This document shows, in pieces, positions 17,280-24,811 of a stretch of 64,000 nt of DNA. The DNA comes from Pleomorphochaeta sp963678575. Lineage in GTDB: Bacteria > Spirochaetota > Spirochaetia > Sphaerochaetales > Sphaerochaetaceae. The notes beneath the pieces are model-generated. The model made no database searches. It was not told where the DNA came from and worked only from the letters and a program-made list of their open reading frames with translations. Positions within the stretch are counted from its first letter, which is position 1, and each line of letters opens with the position of its first letter. The DNA lies in the NCBI GenBank assembly GCA_963678575.2, contig CAXXHV010000001.1:434001-498000 (forward strand), read 5' to 3'. A program made the position numbers and the translations under genes.

Positions 17280-18347
17280 TTATTTATTATTTTTTTCAAT
17301 AGCTTCTATTAAGCCATTAATATAGCTTGCACCTAAAGCTCTGTCAAATAATCCATAACCAGGCATTGCTTTTTCTTCCCAAATCATTCTTCCATGATCA
17401 GGTCTTATTGGACCTTTGAAGTTAATATCATACAATGCTTTAACAATTTCATAAAGGTCAAAAGAGCCATCTCTTGATAAATGTGCAGCTTCTTCAAAAA
17501 TTCCTGGAGCGTAATGATGTAAATTTCTAACATGAGCAAAATGAATTCGTCCAGGAAGCGCTCTAATTATTCCAGGTAAATCATTTTTTGGATTTGTTCC
17601 AAAGGAGCCTGCACAAAATGTTAAACCATTAAAAGGTGCGTCAACAGCTTTCATGAGCTTTAAGATTTTTTCCTTTGAAGTAATAATTCTTGGTAAATTA
17701 AATACAGGCCAAGCAGGATCATCTGGATGAATTGCCATTTTTATATCATATTTTTCACAAGTAGGTTGAATTGCTTTTAAAAAGAATACAAGATTATTAA
17801 AAAGTTTTTCTTCATCAACATCTTTGTATGCGTCGAATAATTCTTGAACATGAGAGAGTCTTTCTGGTTCCCAACCAGGCATAGCAAAACCTTGTGAGGA
17901 TTCATTTGTATTATCGAAAAAGGTTTTTGGATCAATATTGTCAATTACGCTTTGATCATATGCTAAAACAGTAGAGCCATCAGGTCTTTCTTTTGCTAAA
18001 TCAGTTCTTGTCCAGTCAAAAACTGGCATAAAGTTATAACAAACCATTTTAATGTCCAATTTTCCTAGATTTTCCAAAGTTTTAATATAATTTTCTATAT
18101 ATTTGGCTCTATCTGGAGTGCCAATTTTTATTGAATCATGAATGTTTACAGATTCAATTCCAGATAAATTTAATCCCGCGGCTTCAATTTCTTCTTTTAA
18201 AGCTTTAATTGAATCGTAATCCCAAGCTTCACCTGCAGGGATATCATATAAAGTAGATATTACTCCAGTTACACCAGGAATTTGTTTTATTTGTTTTAAG
18301 GTTACTGTATCAAATTTTGAACCGTACCATCTTAGTGTCATTTCCAT
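17280..18347 (-). CDS. uxuA: Mannonate dehydratase
   Basis: UxuA removes water from D-mannonate to give 2-keto-3-deoxy-D-gluconate. The 355-residue TIM-barrel protein shows family motifs MAIHPDDPAWPVFNLPRI near residue 205, LTFCAGSFGTNP, IHFAHVRNLHH, and RPDHGRMIWEE near the C-terminus, which hold the Mn-binding His, Cys and Asp residues. RBS AGGAG stands before ATG 18347. It is first in the uxuA-gntR operon. With uxuB nearby it covers fructuronate to KDG; uronate isomerase, KDG kinase and aldolase are not in the window. Confidence 0.95.
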   Translation of the reverse strand: MEMTLRWYGSKFDTVTLKQIKQIPGVTGVISTLYDIPAGEAWDYDSIKALKEEIEAAGLNLSGIESVNIHDSIKIGTPDRAKYIENYIKTLENLGKLDIKMVCYNFMPVFDWTRTDLAKERPDGSTVLAYDQSVIDNIDPKTFFDNTNESSQGFAMPGWEPERLSHVQELFDAYKDVDEEKLFNNLVFFLKAIQPTCEKYDIKMAIHPDDPAWPVFNLPRIITSKEKILKLMKAVDAPFNGLTFCAGSFGTNPKNDLPGIIRALPGRIHFAHVRNLHHYAPGIFEEAAHLSRDGSFDLYEIVKALYDINFKGPIRPDHGRMIWEEKAMPGYGLFDRALGASYINGLIEAIEKNNK

Positions 18348-18375
18348 ACTTTACTCCTAAATATTTTATAAATTA

Positions 18376-18405
18376 ATTCTAACATACTAATATATTAGTT
18401 GTAAA
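18376..18405 (-). promoter_or_regulatory. Promoter of uxuA-gntR with operator in its spacer
   Basis: On the minus strand TTTACA (18405-18400), 18-base spacer, TAGAAT (18381-18376). The spacer holds the perfect palindrome ACTAATATATTAGT (18386-18399). The unit is nearly identical to the uxuB promoter at 14856-14885. Confidence 0.78.
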
Positions 18406-18530
18406 GTATATCTTCCATTGCCTCATAAAATTTAAATAATATTAATGCCAATAAAAAAAGAAAAAATAATCTTTTTGTAGAAAAAAATCAAAGGATAGGT
18501 TAAAATACTTATTATCAAGGAGAAAACCTA

Positions 18531-19175
18531 ATGATTATTGAACGTAGAATGACTAGACACCCGATAACTTGTAATCCAGAAATGTCTTTAGCAGATGCAA
18601 GCTCATTGATGAAACATGAGAAAGTGAATCGTTTACCTGTTTTAAATAAAGATAAAAAATTAGTTGGATTAATAACGGAAAAAGATATTTTATATGCTTC
18701 TCCGTCCCCTGCTAGTTCACTTTCAATACATGAGATGGCTTATTTGTTAAGTCGTTTAACTGTAGGTAAAATAATGAATAAAGATGTTGTAACAATAGAA
18801 AAGAATACTACTGTAGAAGAAGCTGCAAGAATGATGGTAGATCAAGATTTATCGTGCCTTCCAGTTTTAGAAAATGGTAAATTAATTGGTATTATTACAA
18901 AATCTGATATGTTTAAAATATTATTAGAGTTATTTGGCGCTAGACATTTTGGAGTTAGAGTTTCCTACCTTGTAGAAGATAAACCAGGAACTATTGCACA
19001 TATTACATCTGCATTAGAAAAAAATGGTATTGATATTATTACATTTGGGACTTTTATGGGAACCGATCCTACTAATGCTATTTGTACAATGAAAGTACAA
19101 GGCGCTTCTATGACTAAAGTTATAGAAATTATTAAACCTTTCGTTTCCCAAATCCTAGACATACAGGAGGTCTAA
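18531..19175 (+). CDS. CBS-pair plus ACT domain protein (AcuB-like)
   Basis: A 214-residue cytoplasmic protein. Two CBS domains lie at about residues 5-60 and 75-130 (MTRHPITCNPEMSLADASSL; MNKDVVTIEKNTTVEEAARM), and an ACT domain follows at about 140-205 (VSYLVEDKPGTIAHITSAL). CBS pairs bind adenine nucleotides and ACT domains bind amino acids, so a regulatory or sensing role is expected. RBS AAGGAG precedes ATG 18531. The TAA stop overlaps the ATG of the Smr gene by one base. The partner and target are unknown; the AcuB name describes architecture only. Confidence 0.85.
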   Translation: MIIERRMTRHPITCNPEMSLADASSLMKHEKVNRLPVLNKDKKLVGLITEKDILYASPSPASSLSIHEMAYLLSRLTVGKIMNKDVVTIEKNTTVEEAARMMVDQDLSCLPVLENGKLIGIITKSDMFKILLELFGARHFGVRVSYLVEDKPGTIAHITSALEKNGIDIITFGTFMGTDPTNAICTMKVQGASMTKVIEIIKPFVSQILDIQEV

Positions 19176-20452
19176 TGTCCAGAAAACGGAAGAAAGGCTC
19201 TCAGAATCGAAAAAATGCGACTGGAGACAGTCGTGTTTCTATTTTAACTGAAGAGAAGGATACGTATAACCCTTTTAAAGAAATAAATAAGTTGGATTCT
19301 GTTGTTAAAATTAAAGAATCTACTAAAATAAATAAAAATATAAAAAAAAGAGAAGAAATAGTTGAAAAACTTGATCAAGATGTATCTTTTAAAGATATTT
19401 TTGAACAATGGGAAAAAGGTGGAATTGTAGATAATTTTAGTGCTAATAAAAAAAAGAAAATAATAAAGCATGAAGAAAAAGAAAATTTTGCTAATATTTT
19501 TGAACAATGGGAAATTAGCCAAGGAATTAAACCTAAAAAGACTTTTAAAAAGAAAGATTCTCAAGATCTAAATAGAAAAGTTAGTGAGTATAATCCAACA
19601 AAAGATTTTGGTCAGTTATTAGAGCAATTTGAAACAGGTATAACTCCTAATAAAAAAGCTAATGTTAAAGATAATAATAAATCAAATGAATCTGTTGCTA
19701 GCAATAAAAAAACTTCAAATATTATAATTGAAGAAAGTGTGATAAAAACAGTGGAATTTGATAATAAACAAAATATTAGTAATAACGAAATAAAAGATGT
19801 GGAAATAGTTGCTGAAGAAATTGTAACTGAAAAGAAAGTTGTATGGAGTTCTCGTAAATCTCAAGTAGATAAAAAATCTTTATTTGAGGAGAAAATTGAG
19901 GAAAAAGAAAATTTAAATTTTGACAATAAAAATCCAAAGAATAATGAATCAAAAAATAAAGAAAATTACAATAAAGGTGAATTTAAAAAAAATAAACCAA
20001 ATAATGTTGATAAAAAAATAATAGTTGATTCAAAATGGGATTTTAGTAGTATATATGATAATTGGCAAACACATCATGATGAGGCTGCTTTAATAGAATC
20101 TGCTAAAGCTAAAGATAAAAAAGAGAATAAAGGAATTTCTATTTCTTATTTAAGATCTATGAAACCAGAAGCAGAAATTGATTTACATGGATTAACTAGT
20201 GATATTGCAGCTTTGAAAGTTAGTGAATTTTTAACAAATTCAAGAAACAAAGGTTTGAAAAAAGTAAGTATAATTACTGGTAAGGGAAATCATAGTGAAA
20301 ATGGGTTAGCCGTTTTACGTGATGTTGCTTTAGAAGAAATTAGATTTTCAAATATTGTTAGAGAAGCTTATCACCCAAAAGCAATTTATGGTGGTTCTGG
20401 TGTTATTTGGGTTATTTTTAAATCTATTACAGATAAGAAAATTTATTTTTAA
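19175..20452 (+). CDS. Smr domain protein with a long charged N-terminus carrying four F..[IL][FLY][ED][QN][WF] repeats
   Basis: The C-terminal 100 residues form an Smr domain: DLHG at 336-339, TGKGNHS near 367 and a final GGSGVIWV. Smr domains bind or cut nucleic acid (MutS2, RqcU-type RNases). The first 320 residues are Lys/Asn/Glu-rich and probably disordered, but hold a recurrent motif: FKDIFEQWE (72-80), FANIFEQWE (105-113), FGQLLEQFE (145-153) and FSSIYDNWQ (290-298). The pattern suggests repeated short binding helices for one partner. The ATG overlaps the preceding CBS-ACT stop (TAATG) and GAGGT serves as RBS. A ribosome- or RNA-linked role is inference. Confidence 0.85.
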   Translation: MSRKRKKGSQNRKNATGDSRVSILTEEKDTYNPFKEINKLDSVVKIKESTKINKNIKKREEIVEKLDQDVSFKDIFEQWEKGGIVDNFSANKKKKIIKHEEKENFANIFEQWEISQGIKPKKTFKKKDSQDLNRKVSEYNPTKDFGQLLEQFETGITPNKKANVKDNNKSNESVASNKKTSNIIIEESVIKTVEFDNKQNISNNEIKDVEIVAEEIVTEKKVVWSSRKSQVDKKSLFEEKIEEKENLNFDNKNPKNNESKNKENYNKGEFKKNKPNNVDKKIIVDSKWDFSSIYDNWQTHHDEAALIESAKAKDKKENKGISISYLRSMKPEAEIDLHGLTSDIAALKVSEFLTNSRNKGLKKVSIITGKGNHSENGLAVLRDVALEEIRFSNIVREAYHPKAIYGGSGVIWVIFKSITDKKIYF

Positions 20453-20470
20453 TTGTTTAAAGAATAAAGT

Positions 20471-20504
20471 AGGCACTCTAAATTATGAGTGCCTTAGTTT
20501 GTTT
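20471..20504. terminator. Terminator between the Smr gene and convergent infA
   Basis: AGGCACTC (20471-20478) pairs with GAGTGCCT (20487-20494), followed by TAGTTTGTTTT. It lies between convergent genes. Confidence 0.75.
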
Positions 20505-20507
20505 TGA

Positions 20508-20726
20508 TTATCTTTCTCTATAGATAATACGTCCCTTTGTTAAATCATAAGGGGATAGAGCAACTCTTACTGTATCTCCTGGGACAATTCTAATGTAATG
20601 TTTGCGCATCTTTCCAGATAGATGTGCAAGGATAACGTGTTTGTTCTGTAATTCAACACGGAACATTGTGTTTGGTAGAGCTTCTTTAACAAGTCCTTCT
20701 ACTTCAATTGCTTCTTCTTTGGCCAC
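20508..20726 (-). CDS. infA: Translation initiation factor IF-1
   Basis: IF-1 binds the A site of the 30S subunit during initiation. The product is 72 residues, the standard length, and reads AKEEAIEVEG...ALPNTMFRVEL...HLSGKMRKHYIRI...YDLTKGRIIYR, an OB fold. I place the start at GTG 20726-20724. An ATG four codons upstream (20738) is in frame, but its own bases form part of the GGAGGG ribosome binding site for the GTG, and all standard IF-1 sequences begin with M-A-K-E. A promoter is visible about 110 bp upstream. It stands alone, convergent with the Smr gene. Confidence 0.95.
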   Translation of the reverse strand: MAKEEAIEVEGLVKEALPNTMFRVELQNKHVILAHLSGKMRKHYIRIVPGDTVRVALSPYDLTKGRIIYRER

Positions 20727-20831
20727 ATAGCCCTCCATTTTTATTTATTTAAAGAAACTTTTCAGTTTTTACTTAAATTTATATATTTAATTGTTTGTCT
20801 ATAATATTTTTTTTATTAGTCCACAAGATTC

Positions 20832-20860
20832 AATATACAGTTTTTAGTAATTTATTTCAA
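20832..20860 (-). promoter_or_regulatory. Promoter of infA
   Basis: On the minus strand TTGAAA (20860-20855), 17-base spacer, TATATT (20837-20832). It gives a leader of about 100 bases. The 318 bases between infA and the Rrf2 gene (20727-21044) otherwise show only this promoter and the Rrf2 control region. Confidence 0.6.
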
Positions 20861-20991
20861 TATAATATTACTTATTGCAACGATATTAAATTCTATACAA
20901 TAAGTAATTATTGTTAAATTATCAAAAATATTTATTATTTAATCTTAAACAGTATAAATAAAGTGTTATTGAAATTATGTTAGTCTTTAAA

Positions 20992-21020
20992 TTCCTATTA
21001 ATCCTATGTTAATATAGGGG
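20992..21020 (+). promoter_or_regulatory. Control region of the Rrf2 gene (-10 and likely autoregulatory site)
   Basis: CCTATTAA and TTAATATAGG form an imperfect inverted repeat across this stretch; an extended -10 (TGTTAATAT, with TAATAT at 21010-21015) lies in its right half. The CCTATTRA element recurs in the cysK promoter 500 bp downstream, as expected for a site of this Rrf2 protein. Confidence 0.5.
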
Positions 21021-21044
21021 TATTAGAAACTTAGGAGTAAAGTT

Positions 21045-21482
21045 ATGATGATTTCAACAAAAGGGCGATATGCTCTTAGAGTAATGATAGATTTAGCACA
21101 AAATAATAATGAAGGATATGTTTCATTAACTTCAATCTCTAAAAGACAAGAAATATCTTTAAAATATTTAGAAGCTATTATAGCCATGTTAAATAGAGCT
21201 GGGTATGTTAAAAGTTTAAGAGGTGTTAATGGTGGATACAAATTAACAAGAGAGCCTAGTGATTATTCTGTAGGAGAAATTCTTCGATTAACTGAAGGTG
21301 GTTTTACTTTAGTTGCATGTTTGAATTGTAATAATCTCGAAAAATGTAACAGATCCAATGATTGTTTAACTTTACCTTTATGGACTCAATTAGATAATTT
21401 TATAAATGGTTATTTAGATTCAATTACTTTAATAGATATTATTAATCAAGATTATAAAAAAGATTATCAATTAGAATTTTGA
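21045..21482 (+). CDS. Rrf2 family regulator, IscR-like with Fe-S cysteines
   Basis: A 145-residue winged-helix protein. The Rrf2 signature is at the N-terminus (STKGRYALRVMIDLAQ), the recognition helix at ISLKYLEAIIAMLNRAGYV, and the wing at SLRGVNGGYKL. Cysteines at 92, 95, 101 and 107 include C-x5-C-x5-C (95, 101, 107), the spacing that ligates the 2Fe-2S cluster in IscR. So it probably senses Fe-S or cysteine status. RBS AGGAG precedes ATG 21045; the next codon is also ATG. It leads the cysK-desulfurase-mnmA group, and shared CCTATT sites in its own and the cysK promoters suggest control of both. Confidence 0.88.
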   Translation: MMISTKGRYALRVMIDLAQNNNEGYVSLTSISKRQEISLKYLEAIIAMLNRAGYVKSLRGVNGGYKLTREPSDYSVGEILRLTEGGFTLVACLNCNNLEKCNRSNDCLTLPLWTQLDNFINGYLDSITLIDIINQDYKKDYQLEF

Positions 21483-21510
21483 TTTTTTTTAATATTTAAA
21501 GGTTCTATTC

Positions 21511-21548
21511 TATATCCTATTGACTTAATAGGATATATTTGGTATATA
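21511..21548 (+). promoter_or_regulatory. Promoter of cysK with a perfect 11-bp inverted repeat over the -35
   Basis: TTGACT (21520-21525), 17-base spacer, TATATA (21543-21548). The arms TATATCCTATT (21511-21521) and AATAGGATATA (21527-21537) form a perfect inverted repeat with a 5-base centre that covers the -35. A further TTAATAGGA lies downstream near 21561. This is the best candidate for Rrf2 control. Confidence 0.78.
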
Positions 21549-21594
21549 TATCATATAGAGTTAATAGGAATTTAAATAATAATTAGGAGAACAA

Positions 21595-22524
21595 ATGAAA
21601 ATAGCAAAAAGTATTGATACCTTAATTGGAAACACTCCATTATTAGAACTTTCTAGGCTAAAAGAAAAATATAAATTATATGGTAATGTTATTGTAAAAT
21701 TAGAATATTTTAATCCATCTGGATCTGTAAAAGATAGAGCTGCAAGAGAAATGATTTTAGCAGCACAAAAAAGTGGATTGCTTAAAGAAAATTCTGTCAT
21801 AATAGAGCCAACTAGTGGAAATATAGGTATTAGTTTGTCAATGATGGCCGCAATTAATGGATATAGAGCAATAATGGTAATGCCTTCAACAATGAGCGTT
21901 GAAAGACAAAAGCTTATGAAAGCTTATGGTTCAGAAATTGTATTGACCGATGGTAAATTAGGAATGAATGGTTCAATTGAAAAGGCAAAAGAATTAGCTA
22001 GTGAAATTGAAAATAGCTTTATTCCAAGCCAATTTGAAAACCCCAATAACCCTTTAGCTCATTATTTGCATACTGCTAATGAGATTTGGGAAGACACAGA
22101 TGGTAAAATAGATATTTTTGTTGCTGGCGTTGGAACTGGTGGTACTTTAAGTGGCACAGCAAAGTTTCTAAAGGAAAAAAATAGTGACATTAAGATTGTT
22201 GCAGTTGAACCCGCAGGTTCTCCTGTGATAAGTAAAGGAGAGAAAGGTCCTCATAAGATACAAGGAATAGGCGCTGGCTTTATTCCAAATAACTTAGACA
22301 CTTCAATTATTGATAATGTAATAGTTGTAGATGATAGCGATGCTTTTTCTTCTTCGAGTGCTCTAGCTAAAACCGAAGGTGTTTTAGTAGGTATTTCTTC
22401 AGGAGCTGCCCTTAAGGCTGCTATGGAACTAGCTAGTAAGAAAGAGAATAAAGATAAAAATATTGTTGTTTTGCTTGCAGATACAGGGGAAAGATATCTT
22501 TCAACCCCGTTGTATGAAGATTAA
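21595..22524 (+). CDS. cysK: Cysteine synthase (O-acetylserine sulfhydrylase)
   Basis: CysK makes L-cysteine from O-acetylserine and sulfide, using PLP. The 309-residue length is typical. The PLP lysine is Lys46 in NPSGSVKDRAA; TSGNIGISL binds the substrate carboxylate, and GVGTGGTLSG binds the PLP phosphate. RBS AGGAG precedes ATG 21595. It starts an operon with the cysteine desulfurase (2 bp gap) and mnmA, so the cysteine made here can directly feed sulfur transfer. Its promoter carries the likely Rrf2 operator. Confidence 0.96.
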   Translation: MKIAKSIDTLIGNTPLLELSRLKEKYKLYGNVIVKLEYFNPSGSVKDRAAREMILAAQKSGLLKENSVIIEPTSGNIGISLSMMAAINGYRAIMVMPSTMSVERQKLMKAYGSEIVLTDGKLGMNGSIEKAKELASEIENSFIPSQFENPNNPLAHYLHTANEIWEDTDGKIDIFVAGVGTGGTLSGTAKFLKEKNSDIKIVAVEPAGSPVISKGEKGPHKIQGIGAGFIPNNLDTSIIDNVIVVDDSDAFSSSSALAKTEGVLVGISSGAALKAAMELASKKENKDKNIVVLLADTGERYLSTPLYED

Positions 22525-22526
22525 AA

Positions 22527-23666
22527 ATGATTTATCCAGATAATGCAGCTACAACAAAAATGAGTGAAGAAGCTATTGCTACATTGAAAAATTACCTTGA
22601 TGGTAATTATGGGAATTCTTCTAGCGTACATCTTTTAGGAAGACAAGCTAAAGAGACCCTGATAAAAGCAAGAGAGACAATAGCTAAAAATTTAAATTGC
22701 TTACCAAGCGAATTAACTTTTACTTCCGGTGGTAGTGAGAGTATTACACAAGCAATACTTTCAGCTGCAGCTTGGGGAAAGAGTATAAAGAAAACACATA
22801 TAATAACAAGTTGCTTTGAACATCCAGCTGTTTTAAATTCTTTTAAACAATTAGAGAAAGAGGGTTTTTCAGTTGATTATGTTAAAATCAATAACAATGG
22901 AGTTATTGAGGCAAATCAAATAGAAAAGTTAATTAACGATAATACCTTTTTTGTGAGCATTATATATGCAAACAATGAGATAGGAACGATACAGCCAATT
23001 AAAAATATTGGCTGTATTTGTCGTAAAAAAGGGATCCTTTTTCACACAGATGCTGTTCAAGCAGCAGCTCATATTGATATAGATGTTAATAGAGAAAATA
23101 TAGATATGTTGTCTTTTTCTTCTCATAAATTTCATGGACCGAAGGGTATTGGAATTTTGTATTGTCGAAAAGAATTTCCATTAATTTCAATTATATTTGG
23201 AGGATCTCAGCAAAGAGGAAATAGAGGTGGTACCGAAAATATTGCATTTATTGATGCAATGGCAAAGGTTTTTTCTAACGAAATAAATAGTTTAAGAACT
23301 AATACTGAAAAAGTATTAAAATTAAGGGAAGCATTAGAATTAAAACTTTTAACAATAGAGGGTGCATATATTAATGGTGATAAAGAAAAACGCTTAGCAG
23401 GTATTACAAATATTGGTTTTGATAATATCGATGGAGAACTATTATTATTAATTTTAGATAATAAAGGAATTTATATTTCAACTGGTTCCGCGTGTAGCTC
23501 AGGTTCTTTGAATGAGAGTCATGTATTATTATCTCTTGGTTTAACAAAACAACAGGCAAAAAGTTGTATTAGAATTTCTTTATCTAAATACAATAGCATA
23601 GAAGAAATAGAAAAAATATATTTAGCAATAAAAGATGCTGTGAGTTATTTAAGAAATAATAAATAG
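22527..23666 (+). CDS. nifS: Cysteine desulfurase (NifS/IscS class)
   Basis: This PLP enzyme takes sulfur from cysteine as a persulfide for Fe-S clusters and thiolated tRNA. The 379-residue protein has the PLP lysine at Lys201 in SSHKFHGPKG and the active Cys at Cys323 in STGSACSSGS; the loop around Cys323 is the long class I form. YPDNAATTKMS at the N-terminus is typical. It lies 2 bp after cysK and 20 bp before mnmA, so its main client may be tRNA thiolation by MnmA. No scaffold gene (iscU/sufU) is adjacent. Confidence 0.95.
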   Translation: MIYPDNAATTKMSEEAIATLKNYLDGNYGNSSSVHLLGRQAKETLIKARETIAKNLNCLPSELTFTSGGSESITQAILSAAAWGKSIKKTHIITSCFEHPAVLNSFKQLEKEGFSVDYVKINNNGVIEANQIEKLINDNTFFVSIIYANNEIGTIQPIKNIGCICRKKGILFHTDAVQAAAHIDIDVNRENIDMLSFSSHKFHGPKGIGILYCRKEFPLISIIFGGSQQRGNRGGTENIAFIDAMAKVFSNEINSLRTNTEKVLKLREALELKLLTIEGAYINGDKEKRLAGITNIGFDNIDGELLLLILDNKGIYISTGSACSSGSLNESHVLLSLGLTKQQAKSCIRISLSKYNSIEEIEKIYLAIKDAVSYLRNNK

Positions 23667-23686
23667 TATTTGGAGCAAAGATAAAA

Positions 23687-24751
23687 ATGCAAAAAATGAT
23701 GATAGCAATGAGTGGTGGTGTAGATAGTAGTGTTGCCGCTTATTTAATAAGAAAACAAGGCTATGATTGTAGTGGAATCACTATGAAACTTTATGAAGAT
23801 GAAAATAATTGTTCAATTAATACAAAGAGTTGTTGTGCTTTATCAGATATTGAAGATGCTAGAAGTGTATGTGTTAATTTGAATATTGATTATCAAGTAT
23901 ATAATTTTAAGGATGAGTTTCGAGAAAAAGTTATAGATAAATTTGTTTCTTCTTATGAAAATGGGTTAACACCTAACCCATGTATTGATTGTAATAGATA
24001 TTTAAAATTTGAGCATTTATATAAAAGAGCAAGATTGTTAGGATTTGATAAAATAGTCACAGGACATTATGCTATAATTGAAGAAAAAAATGGTACATAT
24101 TATCTTAAAAAAGCTAAAGATAGCTCAAAAGATCAAAGTTATTTCTTGTATGATTTGAACCAAGAACAATTATCTCATATATTATTCCCTTTAGGAAATT
24201 TAAATAAATCTGAAGTTAGAGTAATAGCTGAAAATAATAATTTTATTAATGCGAAAAAGAATGACAGTCAAGATATTTGTTTTGTTTCTAATAAAAAGTA
24301 TTCCCAATTTATTGAAGACTATACTAATAAACAATATAAGTGTGGAAATTTTCTTGATTTAAATGGCAATGTTATTGGTACTCATAAAGGGATTATTCAT
24401 TATACAGTTGGACAAAGACGAGGTCTTGGTATAAGCCATAGTGAACCTTTATATGTTTATAAAGTTGATGCTATTAATAATACTGTAATATTATGTGAAA
24501 AAGATAATTTATTTAAAAAAGAGTTTGATGTAAAAAACGTAACATATACTTTTTTAAAGAAATTAGAATCCCCTATGAAAATTCAAATAAAAACTAGATA
24601 TAGACAAAAAGAAAAGGAAGCTCTTTTAATTCCAACCTCTAATAATTTTGTTCATATCATTTTAGATGAGGAACAAGATTCAATTACACCTGGACAAGCT
24701 GCTGTTTTTTACGATGGTGATATTGTTATTGGTGGAGGGCAAATTGTTTAA
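23687..24751 (+). CDS. mnmA: tRNA-uridine 2-sulfurtransferase MnmA
   Basis: MnmA installs 2-thiouridine at position 34 of Lys, Glu and Gln tRNAs. The 354-residue protein has the ATP PP-loop MSGGVDSSVAA at residues 8-18, the catalytic cysteines in TPNPCIDCNR (near 101) and DSQDICFV (near 203), and the HYTVGQRRGLGI domain. The sulfur donor, a cysteine desulfurase, is encoded just upstream in the same operon. GGAG lies 11 bases before ATG 23687. An AT-rich hairpin separates it from the efflux pump gene. Confidence 0.96.
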   Translation: MQKMMIAMSGGVDSSVAAYLIRKQGYDCSGITMKLYEDENNCSINTKSCCALSDIEDARSVCVNLNIDYQVYNFKDEFREKVIDKFVSSYENGLTPNPCIDCNRYLKFEHLYKRARLLGFDKIVTGHYAIIEEKNGTYYLKKAKDSSKDQSYFLYDLNQEQLSHILFPLGNLNKSEVRVIAENNNFINAKKNDSQDICFVSNKKYSQFIEDYTNKQYKCGNFLDLNGNVIGTHKGIIHYTVGQRRGLGISHSEPLYVYKVDAINNTVILCEKDNLFKKEFDVKNVTYTFLKKLESPMKIQIKTRYRQKEKEALLIPTSNNFVHIILDEEQDSITPGQAAVFYDGDIVIGGGQIV

Positions 24752-24788
24752 TAAAAAAATATAATTAATATTTTTTATTAAACAATTT
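24741..24788 (+). other. Long AT-rich hairpin between mnmA and the efflux gene
   Basis: About 21 paired bases: AAATTGTTTAATAAA at the left foot and TTTATTAAACAATTT at the right, with one bulged A and loop AATTA. The left arm covers the mnmA stop codon. It is weak per base pair because it is nearly all A-T; it may attenuate transcription into the pump gene. Confidence 0.5.
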
Positions 24789-24811
24789 TAACTGAGGAAA
24801 GATAAGAAAAC

